Source: Candidatus Bipolaricaulota bacterium
Lineage (GTDB): Bacteria > Bipolaricaulota > Bipolaricaulia > UBA7950 > UBA9294
DNA: 36,531 bases
Assembly: GCA_027007005.1 (NCBI GenBank)
Contig: JALTFO010000003.1
Location: forward strand, 1 to 36,531
Direction of reading: 5' to 3'
Shown in pieces: positions 8,011 through 16,856 of the stretch. Both the position numbers and the translations under genes were made by a program. The notes under the pieces are model-generated. The model saw nothing but the letters and a program-made list of their open reading frames with translations, ran no database searches and was not told the origin of the DNA. Each line of letters starts with the position of its first letter. Within the stretch, counting starts at the first letter, position 1.

Positions 8011-9130
8011 AAGCTATTTGGCCCCCAATGATCGTGTAGTGCACGTTGAACCCCGCGTCGAAGATGACGAGATCGGCATCCTTCCCCACCTCGATACTTC
8101 CCTTGTGATCGGAGATCCCGAGCAACCGCGCCGGGGTTAGGCTTGCCGCCCGGATGGCTTCGGAAAGAGAGCAATCGGTAGAGTCCATGAATATCTTCAC
8201 CGCTCTATCCATAGTTAGCGTGCTCCCGGCGAGCGTTCCATCAGCCAACCTCACGGTCGCATCCTTGACAAACACCTGCAAGCCACCCAGTTCATACTCA
8301 CCGTCGGCGAGTCCAGCAGCACTGATCGCATCGGTGATCAGGCAAATTTGATCCGGTCCTTTGGCCTTGTATAACAGTTTCATCGCTCCGGGATGCACAT
8401 GAATCCCATCGGCGACCAGCTCTACTGGCACATCGGACATAAGCGCCGCTCCGACCGCACCCGGAGCGCGATGGTGGAATTCCCTCATGGCGTTGAACAT
8501 GTGAGTGAACAGCCCAATCCCGTCTTCAATTGCAGCGATGGCCTGATCGTAGGTCGCATCGGAGTGACCGAGGGATGGAACTGCCCCAATCTCCCGGATG
8601 TGGGAGATCAATTGGTTCGCTCCCGGGCGTTCTGGGGCCAACGTCATGATCTTGATGAACCGTTCATATCCATGAACCAATTCATCAAACTTATCTATGG
8701 AAGGATCGAGAATATAGTCTGGGTTCTGTGCCCCTTTTCTCACCTTGGAGATAAACGGCCCCTCGATATGCATACCGATGATTGCCGGATGATTCGCCTG
8801 CTTTACCCGGTCGATCGTGGACCTGATTCCGTTGATCGGCGCAGTGACCGTTGTCGGAAGAAAGCTAGTTGTCCCGTGCGACACGTAGAAATCAATGATC
8901 TTGCGGATCTCATCCGGTGAGGAGTCCTCGAAATTACGGCCCTCACCTCCGTTCACCTGCAAGTCGATGAAGCCTGGGGCGACGTAGAGGTCTGTGGCAT
9001 CGATCACATCCACTGTGGAGGCGCTGGAACCGGCGATCTGCCCATCTTCAACCCACAAATCAGCGGTCTTCACTTCGCCTTTATCCGGTGGCACGATCGT
9101 TCCGCCACGTATCAGGAATCTTCTCACCAT
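7994..9130 (-). CDS. nagA: N-acetylglucosamine-6-phosphate deacetylase
   Basis: 378 residues; removes acetate from GlcNAc-6-phosphate. Visible family residues: APGFIDLQVNGGEG near the N-terminus, metal ligands in GMHIEGPF (Glu123), LGHSDA (His189) and THMFNAM (His210), and the catalytic Asp in LITDAIS (Asp267). The ATG at 9130 gives the usual N-terminus (VRRFLIRGGTIVPPDKG). An in-frame ATG at 9166 and a GTG at 9175 with GGAGG nearby are alternatives that would add 12 or 15 residues. First gene of the nagA, nagB, dipeptidase operon. Confidence 0.97.
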   Translation of the reverse strand: MVRRFLIRGGTIVPPDKGEVKTADLWVEDGQIAGSSASTVDVIDATDLYVAPGFIDLQVNGGEGRNFEDSSPDEIRKIIDFYVSHGTTSFLPTTVTAPINGIRSTIDRVKQANHPAIIGMHIEGPFISKVRKGAQNPDYILDPSIDKFDELVHGYERFIKIMTLAPERPGANQLISHIREIGAVPSLGHSDATYDQAIAAIEDGIGLFTHMFNAMREFHHRAPGAVGAALMSDVPVELVADGIHVHPGAMKLLYKAKGPDQICLITDAISAAGLADGEYELGGLQVFVKDATVRLADGTLAGSTLTMDRAVKIFMDSTDCSLSEAIRAASLTPARLLGISDHKGSIEVGKDADLVIFDAGFNVHYTIIGGQIAYARDH

Positions 9131-9233
9131 GTTCTTCGTGATACTATTCTCCGCTGCCAATGACATCCTCCACACATTCCTCCGGGATTACCAGAGAAGT
9201 TTTGTTATTCCTGCACAGGGCATGCCTCATTAA

Positions 9234-9275
9234 AGGACTACAATGGTTCGCATTTGCCTCGTAGTTTGTAGTCCT
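9234..9275. repeat. Perfect 10-base inverted repeat upstream of nagA
   Basis: AGGACTACAA (9234-9243) and TTGTAGTCCT (9266-9275) are exact reverse complements separated by 22 bases. No T-run follows on either strand, so it does not look like a terminator. It could be a dimer operator, an mRNA leader structure of nagA, or the end of a small mobile element. Confidence 0.75.
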
Positions 9276-9306
9276 GCGTGCCCGATCCATCATACCGCGG
9301 CCTCTT

Positions 9307-9356
9307 GTCCGAATAGGGCAATCAGCGGCAGCTTAACACATGAGATAGATTCGGAC
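9307..9356. repeat. 8-base inverted repeat with 34-base loop
   Basis: GTCCGAAT (9307-9314) pairs exactly with ATTCGGAC (9349-9356). The role is unknown; it lies between the palindrome at 9419 and the repeat at 9234. Confidence 0.55.
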
Positions 9357-9418
9357 CGACCATCCTTCTTGGAAGGCAGTAATCAGCAGTCAGGCATTGT
9401 CCTTAACAGAGCTACTTG

Positions 9419-9434
9419 AAACGAACGTTCGTTT
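9419..9434. promoter_or_regulatory. Perfect 16-base palindrome, probable operator
   Basis: AAACGAACGTTCGTTT reads the same on both strands without a spacer. Gapless palindromes with a central ACGT of this length are typical binding sites for dimeric repressors such as TetR or LacI types. It lies 289 bases before nagA, in the gap left of the AT-rich transporter locus. Which protein binds is unknown. Confidence 0.55.
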
Positions 9435-9587
9435 TCTCTGGGAACTCCTTAAGCAAGCATTGTCATCAAGCAACCCTTCTTATTGAGCTGTATCCGCATC
9501 TGTAACATGGCGTCTAATGTATGTGTATATTCGCCCGGAGTGCAACTCACACTAAAACGTGGACTGCAAGGGCGCGTTTCACATGTA

Positions 9588-10694
9588 TTATTCCCCTTGG
9601 ATAGCTGGCATTAGATGTATATTCCCTGTTGGCACTGTTAAGCTCACCTCGTCCGATACCTCGTGAAGTTCACTAGGGTCATATTGCATTACGACCACAT
9701 CTTTCTCCCTTATTGCTACGGTATACTCAACAACCGACCCAAGATACACTCTATCTTTGATTTGGCCTTTTAGTTCCGTCTTATCTTCAGGGAACATTCG
9801 GAAAGATTCCGGTCTGACAACAGCCAGGACATCGCTACTCTCTTGAAACGCCTCATTAGTACACGGCACCTCAAATTCTACACCTAAGATAGTGATATGA
9901 GCCTTATTTTCATGAATACGCGTAACTTTTCCAGGAAAGAGATTTACCTTACCAATGAATTGCGCTACAAATCTCTCTTTAGGATAACGATAAATTTCTT
10001 GTGGAGTCCCGACTTGCAGAATCATCCCTTGACTCATGACAACGATCCGATCAGACATACTCATAGCCTCCCCTTGGTCATGGGTGACATAAATAGCAGT
10101 AATGCCTAGCCTTTGCTGCAGTTTCCGTAATTCGTTTCTCATTATCACACGCAGTTTCGCATCCAAATTGGAAAGTGGTTCATCAAACAAGAGCACTCTC
10201 GGCTTAATAACAATTGCCCTAGCCAGGGCTACTCGTTGCTGCTGCCCTCCGGAGAGTTGGGATGGGCTTCTGTTACCGAAACCTTCTAAGCCGACCAATT
10301 TCAAGACTTCCGCAACTCTATCTTTGATATCTTTCTTCGGCACTTTGCGTTGTTTTAGACCGTACGCAACGTTATCGAAAACTGACATATGCGGGAAAAG
10401 GGCGTAATCTTGAAATACCATACCAAGATCCCTCTTGTTAGGTAACATATTACTTATTGGCTTGCCATCAACAAGAACTTCACCGGAATCTGCTGTCTCA
10501 AACCCCGCTATAATTCTGAGCGTCGTGGTTTTTCCACATCCCGATGGGCCTAGCAGTGTTACAAACTCCCCTCGCGATATATGTAATGAGATATCGTTTA
10601 CTGCCTTGATTAAGGCCTTAGTAGCTGACACTGAGAATGTCTTACTTATATGATTTATACCAATATCAGCACCTACTGGTTCAACAGAGGACAT
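9588..10694 (-). CDS. ABC importer ATP-binding protein (PotA/FbpC type)
   Basis: 368 residues. Walker [11 protein letters not shown] (about 53-62), Q-loop [14 protein letters not shown], signature [14 protein letters not shown], Walker [14 protein letters not shown] and switch [10 protein letters not shown] are all intact. A C-terminal TOBE/MOI-like domain of about 120 residues follows, as in PotA, FbpC and PhnT. The ATG at 10694 has a perfect AAGGAGGT five bases before it; the upstream ATG-like extension to 10748 is rejected. It is the last gene of the GntR, binding protein, permease, ATPase locus, with a 181-base gap after the permease. Confidence 0.95.
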   Translation of the reverse strand: MSSVEPVGADIGINHISKTFSVSATKALIKAVNDISLHISRGEFVTLLGPSGCGKTTTLRIIAGFETADSGEVLVDGKPISNMLPNKRDLGMVFQDYALFPHMSVFDNVAYGLKQRKVPKKDIKDRVAEVLKLVGLEGFGNRSPSQLSGGQQQRVALARAIVIKPRVLLFDEPLSNLDAKLRVIMRNELRKLQQRLGITAIYVTHDQGEAMSMSDRIVVMSQGMILQVGTPQEIYRYPKERFVAQFIGKVNLFPGKVTRIHENKAHITILGVEFEVPCTNEAFQESSDVLAVVRPESFRMFPEDKTELKGQIKDRVYLGSVVEYTVAIREKDVVVMQYDPSELHEVSDEVSLTVPTGNIHLMPAIQGE

Positions 10695-10875
10695 AGGCAC
10701 CTCCTTATCCACTGAACTGTATAACATACCCTTGATGGCTAATGGCAAAGCACATCAACGCCAACCTACAACCACAATTACTCACCATTTGCACTATAAC
10801 TGACACTAGGAACCTTCTCAGAAGCACCACTTCAGTCACAACATTCGACTACTGATGGGAAAAGGTGGTTTTTTA

Positions 10876-12558
10876 CTACACTCCGAGCATCGAACCTCCA
10901 CTACTTCCTTGTCTCTTGCCGCCAATTCTTCGGAGGACAAGACTCGCAACTACGATAAACGCTAGTATCACACCACTAAGGATTACGACCCCGGCCGCTG
11001 CATTTCCCAGCCGCCCGATGGACAATTCATCCAGAATGAATACTGTATACACATATGCATGTGGTGACGCTAAATATACTACTGCACTAATGGCTGTCAT
11101 TGACCGAATAAACGCGTATACCAAAGCAGCAAAAAAAGACGGTATGATAAGAGGTAGCGTTATCTTTCGGAAAGTTGTGCCGGTACTCGCACCCAAGTTT
11201 ATCGATGCTTCATCGATTGAGGGGGAAAGTTGTTGTAGCATAGGAACGGCTGTTCTCATTCCTACTGGAGTATATCTATATACAAAATTGATGATTATGA
11301 TAAGGGAGCTGCCAGTTAGAAGGATAGGAAGAGTATTATAGGAAAGAAGATAAGCAATACCAACAACAGTCCCTGGCAATGCGAACGGCAACATGGAGAT
11401 AAACTCCATCGATTTCTTTCCAATGAATCTCCGTTTTGTTACCAAGAAGGCAATTACTATCCCTTGCACGGCAGCTAGGAGGCCTCCAATCAATGCCATT
11501 CTAGTTGTATCCTTTAGGTACCGCAGCCCTTGTCCCCAAGCAAATTTGAAGTGTACAAGGGAGAAAGAATTGTCGATTAGCCAGTTTTTCACAAAAGCAC
11601 CAGCCATGGCTACGGTAAGAAGCATAGCAAGTAGGAGCGAAAATGCTAGGCAGATGCCAAAGTAAAGATGCCTCTCTGCTGTTGATGCACGCGGGAAAGA
11701 GCTCATCCCAGGTTTGCCGGTAACTGTAACGTATGATCTCCTTGCTATCACGTATCTTTGGATAGCGAAAGCTAGTATGCTCGGTATTAGTAACATAAGG
11801 GCCAGTGCAGCGCCCTTCTCCAAGTTATACATTCCTGTTATTTCAAGGTATGCTTGTACCGAAAGAATAGGGAACCTGCTTCCCGCAAGGAGTATCGGGT
11901 TCCCAAAGTCTGCAAGCGAGAACGCAAATATCAACAGAAAAGCGTTGGCAATTCCCGGCAGAGAAAGAGGCAGGGTAATTGTCGCAAAGGTTTTCCATCT
12001 TGAAGCTCCCAAGCTCAAGGCTGCGTCTTCCAGCCGCGGGTCCATCGCTGATAGCATGCCCTTAAGAGTCAGGTATGCTAAAGGGAAACTGCCAACAGTC
12101 TCCACGAGCAGCAACCCCTTGAAGCCAAATATCCGGAAGTTATCCATCCCCAAGATGCCCTTCGTAATTAATCCATTGTAGCCAAACAAGAGTATGACCC
12201 CCATCGCTAAGAGGAAGGGGGGAGAGAGCATGGGAATGGTCGCCATGAAATTGAAGTACCTCTTGCCAGCAACATTTGCACGCGTAACTGCATACGCGAA
12301 AATATAACCTATAACAACAGAGCTAAGGCCTACCCAAAAAGCCACTGTTGTACTGTTAAGGAATCCTTGCATGTAGATATGAGTGTCAACAATCTGTTTG
12401 ATAATGTCAAATGTAAAATGCCCATTCGGAAAGAGAACTATATATAAAAGCCTGATTAAAGGGAAAACAACGAACAAAGCCAGTCCCGCCATTATTATAA
12501 TAATAACGATAATTACTTGCGGCTCTAACAAAGATTTACGTCTGGCAAGCTTTAACAC
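10876..12558 (-). CDS. ABC importer permease, two fused permease domains
   Basis: 560 residues, about 12 membrane segments. It carries two copies of the cytoplasmic EAA loop: EDAALSLGASRWKTFATITL in the first half and DEASINLGASTGTTFRKITL in the second, so one polypeptide replaces the usual permease pair, as in FbpB/AfuB iron(III) and 2-aminoethylphosphonate-type systems. The start is GTG at 12558 with GAGGAGGAG upstream. Composition is visibly AT-rich (22 of 60 bases G+C in 12421-12480). Substrate unknown. Confidence 0.95.
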   Translation of the reverse strand: MLKLARRKSLLEPQVIIVIIIIMAGLALFVVFPLIRLLYIVLFPNGHFTFDIIKQIVDTHIYMQGFLNSTTVAFWVGLSSVVIGYIFAYAVTRANVAGKRYFNFMATIPMLSPPFLLAMGVILLFGYNGLITKGILGMDNFRIFGFKGLLLVETVGSFPLAYLTLKGMLSAMDPRLEDAALSLGASRWKTFATITLPLSLPGIANAFLLIFAFSLADFGNPILLAGSRFPILSVQAYLEITGMYNLEKGAALALMLLIPSILAFAIQRYVIARRSYVTVTGKPGMSSFPRASTAERHLYFGICLAFSLLLAMLLTVAMAGAFVKNWLIDNSFSLVHFKFAWGQGLRYLKDTTRMALIGGLLAAVQGIVIAFLVTKRRFIGKKSMEFISMLPFALPGTVVGIAYLLSYNTLPILLTGSSLIIIINFVYRYTPVGMRTAVPMLQQLSPSIDEASINLGASTGTTFRKITLPLIIPSFFAALVYAFIRSMTAISAVVYLASPHAYVYTVFILDELSIGRLGNAAAGVVILSGVILAFIVVASLVLRRIGGKRQGSSGGSMLGV

Positions 12559-12581
12559 TACTCCTCCTCAAGGCACGACAA

Positions 12582-12617
12582 ATGCATACCTGGAAGGGGT
12601 ACCTCCCAGGTATGCAT
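12582..12617 (-). other. Stem-loop between binding-protein and permease genes
   Basis: ATGCATACCTGG (12582-12593) and CCAGGTATGCAT (12606-12617) form a perfect 12-base stem with a 12-base loop, 15 bases after the binding-protein stop. No U-run follows on the minus strand, so it probably blocks 3' exonucleases and raises the amount of the binding-protein mRNA relative to the permease, as intergenic hairpins do in other importer operons (inference). Confidence 0.8.
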
Positions 12618-12631
12618 GAGCTAGATAATTC

Positions 12632-13660
12632 TCACTTCTGTAACACTTCTTTGGTCCAAGCAGCAACAATCTTATCTCTGTTTGCTCCAACCCAGTTGTT
12701 GTCATAGTTAATGACGTTAATCTCACTGGCCGGAGGCCAGCCTTCGGACAGAGCCGCGCCTATCCTAGTCGGCATGTGGTAGAATCCGGTTTTAGCCCAC
12801 ATGTTCTGGGCTTTCTCTGAGAGCATCCAGTCGATGAAGACCTTTGCTTCGTCGGGATGCTTAGCGCCCTTTATTAGTGCTAATCCTCCCACCTCGTATC
12901 CTGTCCCTTCTTTAGGGAAGGAAAGTACTAGGGGATTATGTTCGGCATAGATAAGATGAAGAATGTCCTGTGCAAAGATTATGCCCACAGCACACTCTCC
13001 CCGTCCAGCGGCAGCGCCCCCTGCTGAACCATGCTCGGTGTAAAGCTGAATGTTCTTATCAAGGTCTTTTAGATACTCGAAAGCATCATCCCATCCCATG
13101 ATTTGAATCAAGGCCGCTACTGTAGTCATCGCTGTCCCCGAAGAACCCGGGTTAGGCATCTGAATATTATGCCTATATACAGGATTCAGCAGGTCAAACC
13201 AACTGGTGGGTGCTTTTACCCAAGGATGCTTAGCTAGGAAGTCCTTATTTGTGGCAAAACCAATTGTCCCAACGTATACCCCAGTCCAACGAGACTTTGC
13301 ATCTTTGTACTTATCAGGTATGTACTGTGCTTGTGGAGAGACATAAGGCTCAAATAATCCCTCATCTGCTGCGGCTCCATAGCCACCCCAGCTGCCTCCA
13401 ACCCAAACGTCAGCCTGTGGGTTAGCTTTCTCGGCCCTCAAGCGGTTTAATATGGTCCCTGTGGACTGCCTGATCCAATTCACTTGTATACCAGTGTCTT
13501 TCTGGAACGCGTCCATGAAGATCTTAGCTTCATCGGTTTCGTAACTGACGTATACTGTCACGGATTTTGCGGCAAACGTGATTGGAGCAAGAACTGTAAG
13601 CGCGATGAGAAGCACTGCTACTGCCAATAAACCTGTCCTTACACTACCTATTCTATGCAC
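12632..13660 (-). CDS. ABC importer substrate-binding protein (iron(III)/phosphonate-type family)
   Basis: 342 residues with a signal peptide (about 1-31, ending PITFAA). The mature part fits cluster-D type binding proteins of the AfuA/FutA/PhnS group: VTVYVSYETDEAKIFMDAF, then RLRAEKANPQADVWVGG, and the C-terminal GGLALIKGAKHPDEAKVFIDWML. The paired tyrosines that bind iron in FbpA are not evident, so iron is doubtful and another small anionic ligand is possible. It starts with GTG at 13660 behind AAGGAGGT. It follows the GntR gene by 71 bases. Confidence 0.93.
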   Translation of the reverse strand: MHRIGSVRTGLLAVAVLLIALTVLAPITFAAKSVTVYVSYETDEAKIFMDAFQKDTGIQVNWIRQSTGTILNRLRAEKANPQADVWVGGSWGGYGAAADEGLFEPYVSPQAQYIPDKYKDAKSRWTGVYVGTIGFATNKDFLAKHPWVKAPTSWFDLLNPVYRHNIQMPNPGSSGTAMTTVAALIQIMGWDDAFEYLKDLDKNIQLYTEHGSAGGAAAGRGECAVGIIFAQDILHLIYAEHNPLVLSFPKEGTGYEVGGLALIKGAKHPDEAKVFIDWMLSEKAQNMWAKTGFYHMPTRIGAALSEGWPPASEINVINYDNNWVGANRDKIVAAWTKEVLQK

Positions 13661-13731
13661 TGTAACCTCCTTTTTCTCCTTCGCGTAAATTTCTCTTTCT
13701 GAAGGCTATCATACAGCCTGAGTCTGCTACC

Positions 13732-14565
13732 CTATAGACTATCCGCTGATAGTTTTTCATCACCTCCTTTGCCGTACCCACGCAATCCCGAGCCCAATTG
13801 GACAGAATTCTTGGATCGTGCTAGTTTTATCGTAAAACGATAGCGATCTCCCCGATAACTTGATCTGCTGTATTCAGCAGGAGACCCATCCTGAAGGTAT
13901 GTCAGTTGCTCAAAAAAAAGAATAGGAGCTCCTTCAGTAATATTAAGCAGGCTTGCCTCATGATCATTACTTGGTATTGCTTCTACAGTTCCTGTCGCTT
14001 CCCCAAGCAACAATCCGTAATCATCTTCTAGTGTCTTATATAGCGAATCATCTCGCAATCCGCGCTGCACTATATCAGGGCACAAACTGTGGCGAACATA
14101 TGTAGTTTGCAAAACCAGAGGATCGTCGCCAATCAACCGCAATCGGTGTAGACGAACCAATTCTTCTTCAACGCGTATTCCCATTTTTTTAGCCACTTCA
14201 CTGTCAGCAACAACCTGAAAGTCCAACACTCTTGACTCCAAAGGAGAGGATTGCTCTCTCACGATTTCAGTAAAACTGAGCAAGTGTCCTAACTGCTCTT
14301 GCACCCGATGTTGCACCACAAATGAGCCACGCCCTTGCTCCCTGACAAGAAGACCTTCGTTCACGAGTTCTGAAAGGGCGCGCCTTACCGTCATGCGGCT
14401 CACTCTATAACTCTCTATGAGCTCACGCTCGGAAGGAAATAGGCCCGTAGTATCGAACTTACCAACCGTGATTGAAGAGCGCAATATTCCCTTGAGTTGA
14501 TAATAAAGCGGGATTGGGCTTTCTCGGTTTAGCTCCTCTGTGCCTCTCGCGATCAGAGATGTCAT
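13732..14565 (-). CDS. GntR/HutC-family regulator with UTRA domain (NagR-like)
   Basis: 277 residues. N-terminal winged helix (about 17-85): SPIPLYYQLKGILRSSI, FPSERELIESYRVSRMTVRR, EGLLVREQGRGSFVV. The C-terminal UTRA effector domain ends with YLQDGSPAEYSRSSYRGDRY, close to NagR (YvoA) of Bacillus, which senses amino-sugar phosphates. It heads the importer locus and lies about 5 kb upstream of nagAB on the same strand, so it may control both (inference). A promoter sits so close to the ATG that the mRNA would have a leader of about three bases. The C-terminal tail after the UTRA domain is about 25 residues longer than usual. Confidence 0.93.
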   Translation of the reverse strand: MTSLIARGTEELNRESPIPLYYQLKGILRSSITVGKFDTTGLFPSERELIESYRVSRMTVRRALSELVNEGLLVREQGRGSFVVQHRVQEQLGHLLSFTEIVREQSSPLESRVLDFQVVADSEVAKKMGIRVEEELVRLHRLRLIGDDPLVLQTTYVRHSLCPDIVQRGLRDDSLYKTLEDDYGLLLGEATGTVEAIPSNDHEASLLNITEGAPILFFEQLTYLQDGSPAEYSRSSYRGDRYRFTIKLARSKNSVQLGSGLRGYGKGGDEKLSADSL

Positions 14566-14603
14566 AACATCTGTATATTAGCACCTTAAGTCTTCTGTGT
14601 CAA
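14557..14603 (-). promoter_or_regulatory. Promoter with overlapping inverted repeat at the gntR start
   Basis: On the minus strand TTGACA (14603-14598) and TAATAT (14580-14575) are exactly 17 bases apart. The expected start is about 14568, three bases before the ATG at 14565. An inverted repeat AGATGT/ACATCT (14572-14567 and 14562-14557) brackets the start codon and could be the autoregulatory site. Confidence 0.75.
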
Positions 14604-14693
14604 GAGGGCGGTAAGGGTAGACCAGGCTTTCCTCCCGCGCTGCCGAAGGACCATCTAAAGGAAAGTGAGTTATTAAGTCCTAGAACCTGCTTT

Positions 14694-15074
14694 TTATTCT
14701 CTCACTGCGATCGCTTCAATCTCCAGCGGTGCGCCCTTTGGGAGTGTCTTCACCGCGATCGCGGCACGCGCCGGATACGGCTCGGTGAAGTACTCTTTGT
14801 ATACCTCGTTCATCGCGGCAAAATCTGCCATGTCCGACAAGAAGACGGTCACTTTGACCACATTGCTCATCGATGCACCGGCCGCCGCGAGGACAGCGCG
14901 CACGTTCTGAAGCGAACGCGCAGTCGCCTTGGCGATATCACCTGTGATCAATTCACCATCGGGGCCCATCGGGAGCTGGCCGGAGACGAAGATGAGATCG
15001 CCAGCTCTTATCCCCTGCGAATACGGCCCCACTGCTGCCGGAGCATCTGAGGTCTTGATTCTACGTTTACCCAT
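14694..15074 (-). CDS. ridA: RidA-family enamine/imine deaminase
   Basis: 126 residues, the standard size of the YjgF/YER057c/UK114 family, which hydrolyses reactive 2-aminoacrylate and similar enamines released by PLP enzymes. Characteristic blocks: APAAVGPYSQGI, FVSGQLPM, and YPARAAI with the conserved Arg103 that holds the substrate carboxylate, then GAPLEIEAIAV. The ATG at 15074 is one base from the kbl stop, so it is co-translated with a PLP enzyme, which fits its protective role. Confidence 0.96.
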   Translation of the reverse strand: MGKRRIKTSDAPAAVGPYSQGIRAGDLIFVSGQLPMGPDGELITGDIAKATARSLQNVRAVLAAAGASMSNVVKVTVFLSDMADFAAMNEVYKEYFTEPYPARAAIAVKTLPKGAPLEIEAIAVRE

Positions 15075-15075
15075 C

Positions 15076-16254
15076 CTAGATCACTCCCAGTTCTCTACCG
15101 ACCTTGGCGAACTTCCCTAGAGCAAAATCGAGATCATCCTTTGAGTGGGCCGCGGAGAGCATGACTCTGATGCGCGCCTTCCCTTTCGGTACAGTTGGGA
15201 AAGCGATCGCCGTCGCGAAGATTTCCTCATCGAACAGGCGCTTGGAGAAGTCCCACGCGGTCTTCGCCTCACCGAGCATCACCGGGGTGATCGGCGTCTC
15301 GCTGTGCCCTGTGTCAAAGCCCAGGTTGTTCATCTCACTCTTGAAGTATTCAGCATTCTCCCACAGTTTTTTCACCGGGGCGTCCGTCTCTTGCAAGATG
15401 TCGACCGCTGCGATGCACGCCGCGACATCGGGTGGCGTCGCTGCGGATGAGAAGAGGAACGGGCGTGCGCGTTGGCGCAGGTACTCCACGAGCTCAGAGC
15501 TACCAGCAACGTATCCACCAACAACTCCGAACGCCTTGGACATCGTCCCCGCCTCGATATCCACCCGTCCGTGTAGTCCATAGTGATCGACGATCCCGCG
15601 GCCGTGGCTTCCCAAGACCCCTTCACCGTGTGCATCGTCGACCATAACTATCGCTCCGTATTGCTCAGCCGCCTCTACGATCCCAGGCAACGGCGCAAGG
15701 TCGCCGTCCATGGAGAAGACGCCGTCGGTAACAATTAGCTTCTTCGCTATGTCCTGGTTTTCCTTCAGCAGGGCGCGCAGCCCATCCACATCGCGGTGCG
15801 GGAAGATTGCACGCTTGGCCTTGGTCAGACGACAGCCGTCGATTATCGAGGCGTGGTTGAGCTCGTCGGTGAAGATGATGTCTTCCTTCCCCATCAGCAG
15901 CGGTATGGTCGCCAGGTTGGTGTTCAAACCCGACTGCACGGACAGCGCTGCCTCTGTCCCCTTGAACGCGGCGAGCTTTTTCTCAAGCTCGATGTGCAGG
16001 CTCATTGTTCCGGCGATCGAACGGACCGCTCCCGGCCCGACCCCGTAGCGATCGATCGCATCCTTCGCGGCTGTGCACAACCGCTTGTCGTTAGCAAAAC
16101 CTAGGTAGTTGTTTGAGCACATGTTGAGGACTCGCTTGCCCTCGACGATTACCCAAGCGCCGACCGAGCTCTCGATCGTTCGAATCGTGTTGTACAGCCC
16201 TTGTTTGCGTAGATCTTCGAGCGTCTGCTCAATGAACGTGTACTTCCCCATCAT
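15076..16254 (-). CDS. kbl: Glycine C-acetyltransferase (2-amino-3-ketobutyrate CoA ligase)
   Basis: 392 residues, fold-type I PLP enzyme of the alpha-oxoamine synthase family. The cofactor Lys240 is in [13 protein letters not shown]; His134 (ELNHASI) and Asp207/His209 (VDDAHGEG) line the PLP site. Overall it reads as KBL rather than the close relative BioF (8-amino-7-oxononanoate synthase), but sequence alone does not exclude the latter. No threonine dehydrogenase gene is adjacent. The first of two ATGs (16254) is chosen because GGGAGG lies seven bases before it. It is followed by ridA. Confidence 0.9.
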   Translation of the reverse strand: MMGKYTFIEQTLEDLRKQGLYNTIRTIESSVGAWVIVEGKRVLNMCSNNYLGFANDKRLCTAAKDAIDRYGVGPGAVRSIAGTMSLHIELEKKLAAFKGTEAALSVQSGLNTNLATIPLLMGKEDIIFTDELNHASIIDGCRLTKAKRAIFPHRDVDGLRALLKENQDIAKKLIVTDGVFSMDGDLAPLPGIVEAAEQYGAIVMVDDAHGEGVLGSHGRGIVDHYGLHGRVDIEAGTMSKAFGVVGGYVAGSSELVEYLRQRARPFLFSSAATPPDVAACIAAVDILQETDAPVKKLWENAEYFKSEMNNLGFDTGHSETPITPVMLGEAKTAWDFSKRLFDEEIFATAIAFPTVPKGKARIRVMLSAAHSKDDLDFALGKFAKVGRELGVI

Positions 16255-16375
16255 TCACGCCTCCCTGAGGGTTGATAGGTAAATACTAAGCCAACAAGCG
16301 GCAAAATTCGAACCTAGAAACGGGGAACAGAAATTGGTAGCTTTTTCAAGTTAAGGGCTGACGGCTGAAAGATGG

Positions 16376-16397
16376 AGCCTCACGTACTGTTGAGGCT
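16376..16397 (-). terminator. Possible weak terminator at the end of the NUDIX gene
   Basis: AGCCTCA (16376-16382) and TGAGGCT (16391-16397) form a 7-base stem with an 8-base loop that includes the NUDIX stop codon. Only a broken run (CATCTTTC) follows on the minus strand, so termination may be partial. It would close the long rpoB transcript before kbl. Confidence 0.35.
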
Positions 16398-16856
16398 TCT
16401 CTCTGCTTGATCCAAGATGTGGCGCATGTCATCAAACTTGATCCTCTCCCGAGCCTCAGCATAGGGCAGCCACTCGGCCTGCGTGTGCTCGCGAGAGAGT
16501 ACGGGCTTGCTGTATGCAGTACTTGCCAGGAAGTAGACATTTTCCTTGAACACTGGCCGCGTCCCACGATGGAAGTGGTATCTGCTCAGTTTGCGGAATC
16601 CTGAAATGTGATGAACATCAGCGATCCCCGTTTCTTCGCGTGTTTCCCGCAGAGCCGCATCCATCTCGTTCTCGCCAACCTCGATGTGCCCCTTGGGGAA
16701 TCCCCAGTGGCTACCATAACGATGACGGAGGAGCAAGTACTTCCTCACTCCCCCGTCCATCGAGTAGAGAACGAATCCAGCCGAACGTTCGTCCGGTTCC
16801 TCGCTGCGCCCTTGTTCAATGGGCTCCTCTTCAGCTGATGTCGATTTCTCGGTCAT
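16380..16856 (-). CDS. NUDIX hydrolase, diadenosine tetraphosphatase-like
   Basis: 158 residues. The Nudix box is complete: G-HIEVG-E, seven residues, then RETREETGI (about 58-80), and the preceding WGFPKGHIE is typical of asymmetrical Ap4A hydrolases. Likely cleaves dinucleoside polyphosphates or related nucleotides in the cytoplasm. The ATG at 16856 lies 26 bases inside the end of rpoB and lacks a good Shine-Dalgarno, so it is probably translated by coupling. It occupies the place where rpoC is normally found. The first 27 residues are acidic and low in complexity. Confidence 0.9.
   Translation of the reverse strand: MTEKSTSAEEEPIEQGRSEEPDERSAGFVLYSMDGGVRKYLLLRHRYGSHWGFPKGHIEVGENEMDAALRETREETGIADVHHISGFRKLSRYHFHRGTRPVFKENVYFLASTAYSKPVLSREHTQAEWLPYAEARERIKFDDMRHILDQAERSLNST

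Larger units (their letters stand above)
9131..9587. other. Intergenic region with three inverted repeats, no gene
   Basis: No protein-like frame with a ribosome site. The stretch is upstream of nagA and downstream of the ABC importer operon. It contains inverted repeats at 9234-9275 and 9307-9356 and a perfect 16-base palindrome at 9419-9434, each listed apart. A TATGAT hexamer on the minus strand near 9289-9294 could be a -10 for nagA, but it lacks a recognisable -35. Confidence 0.6.
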
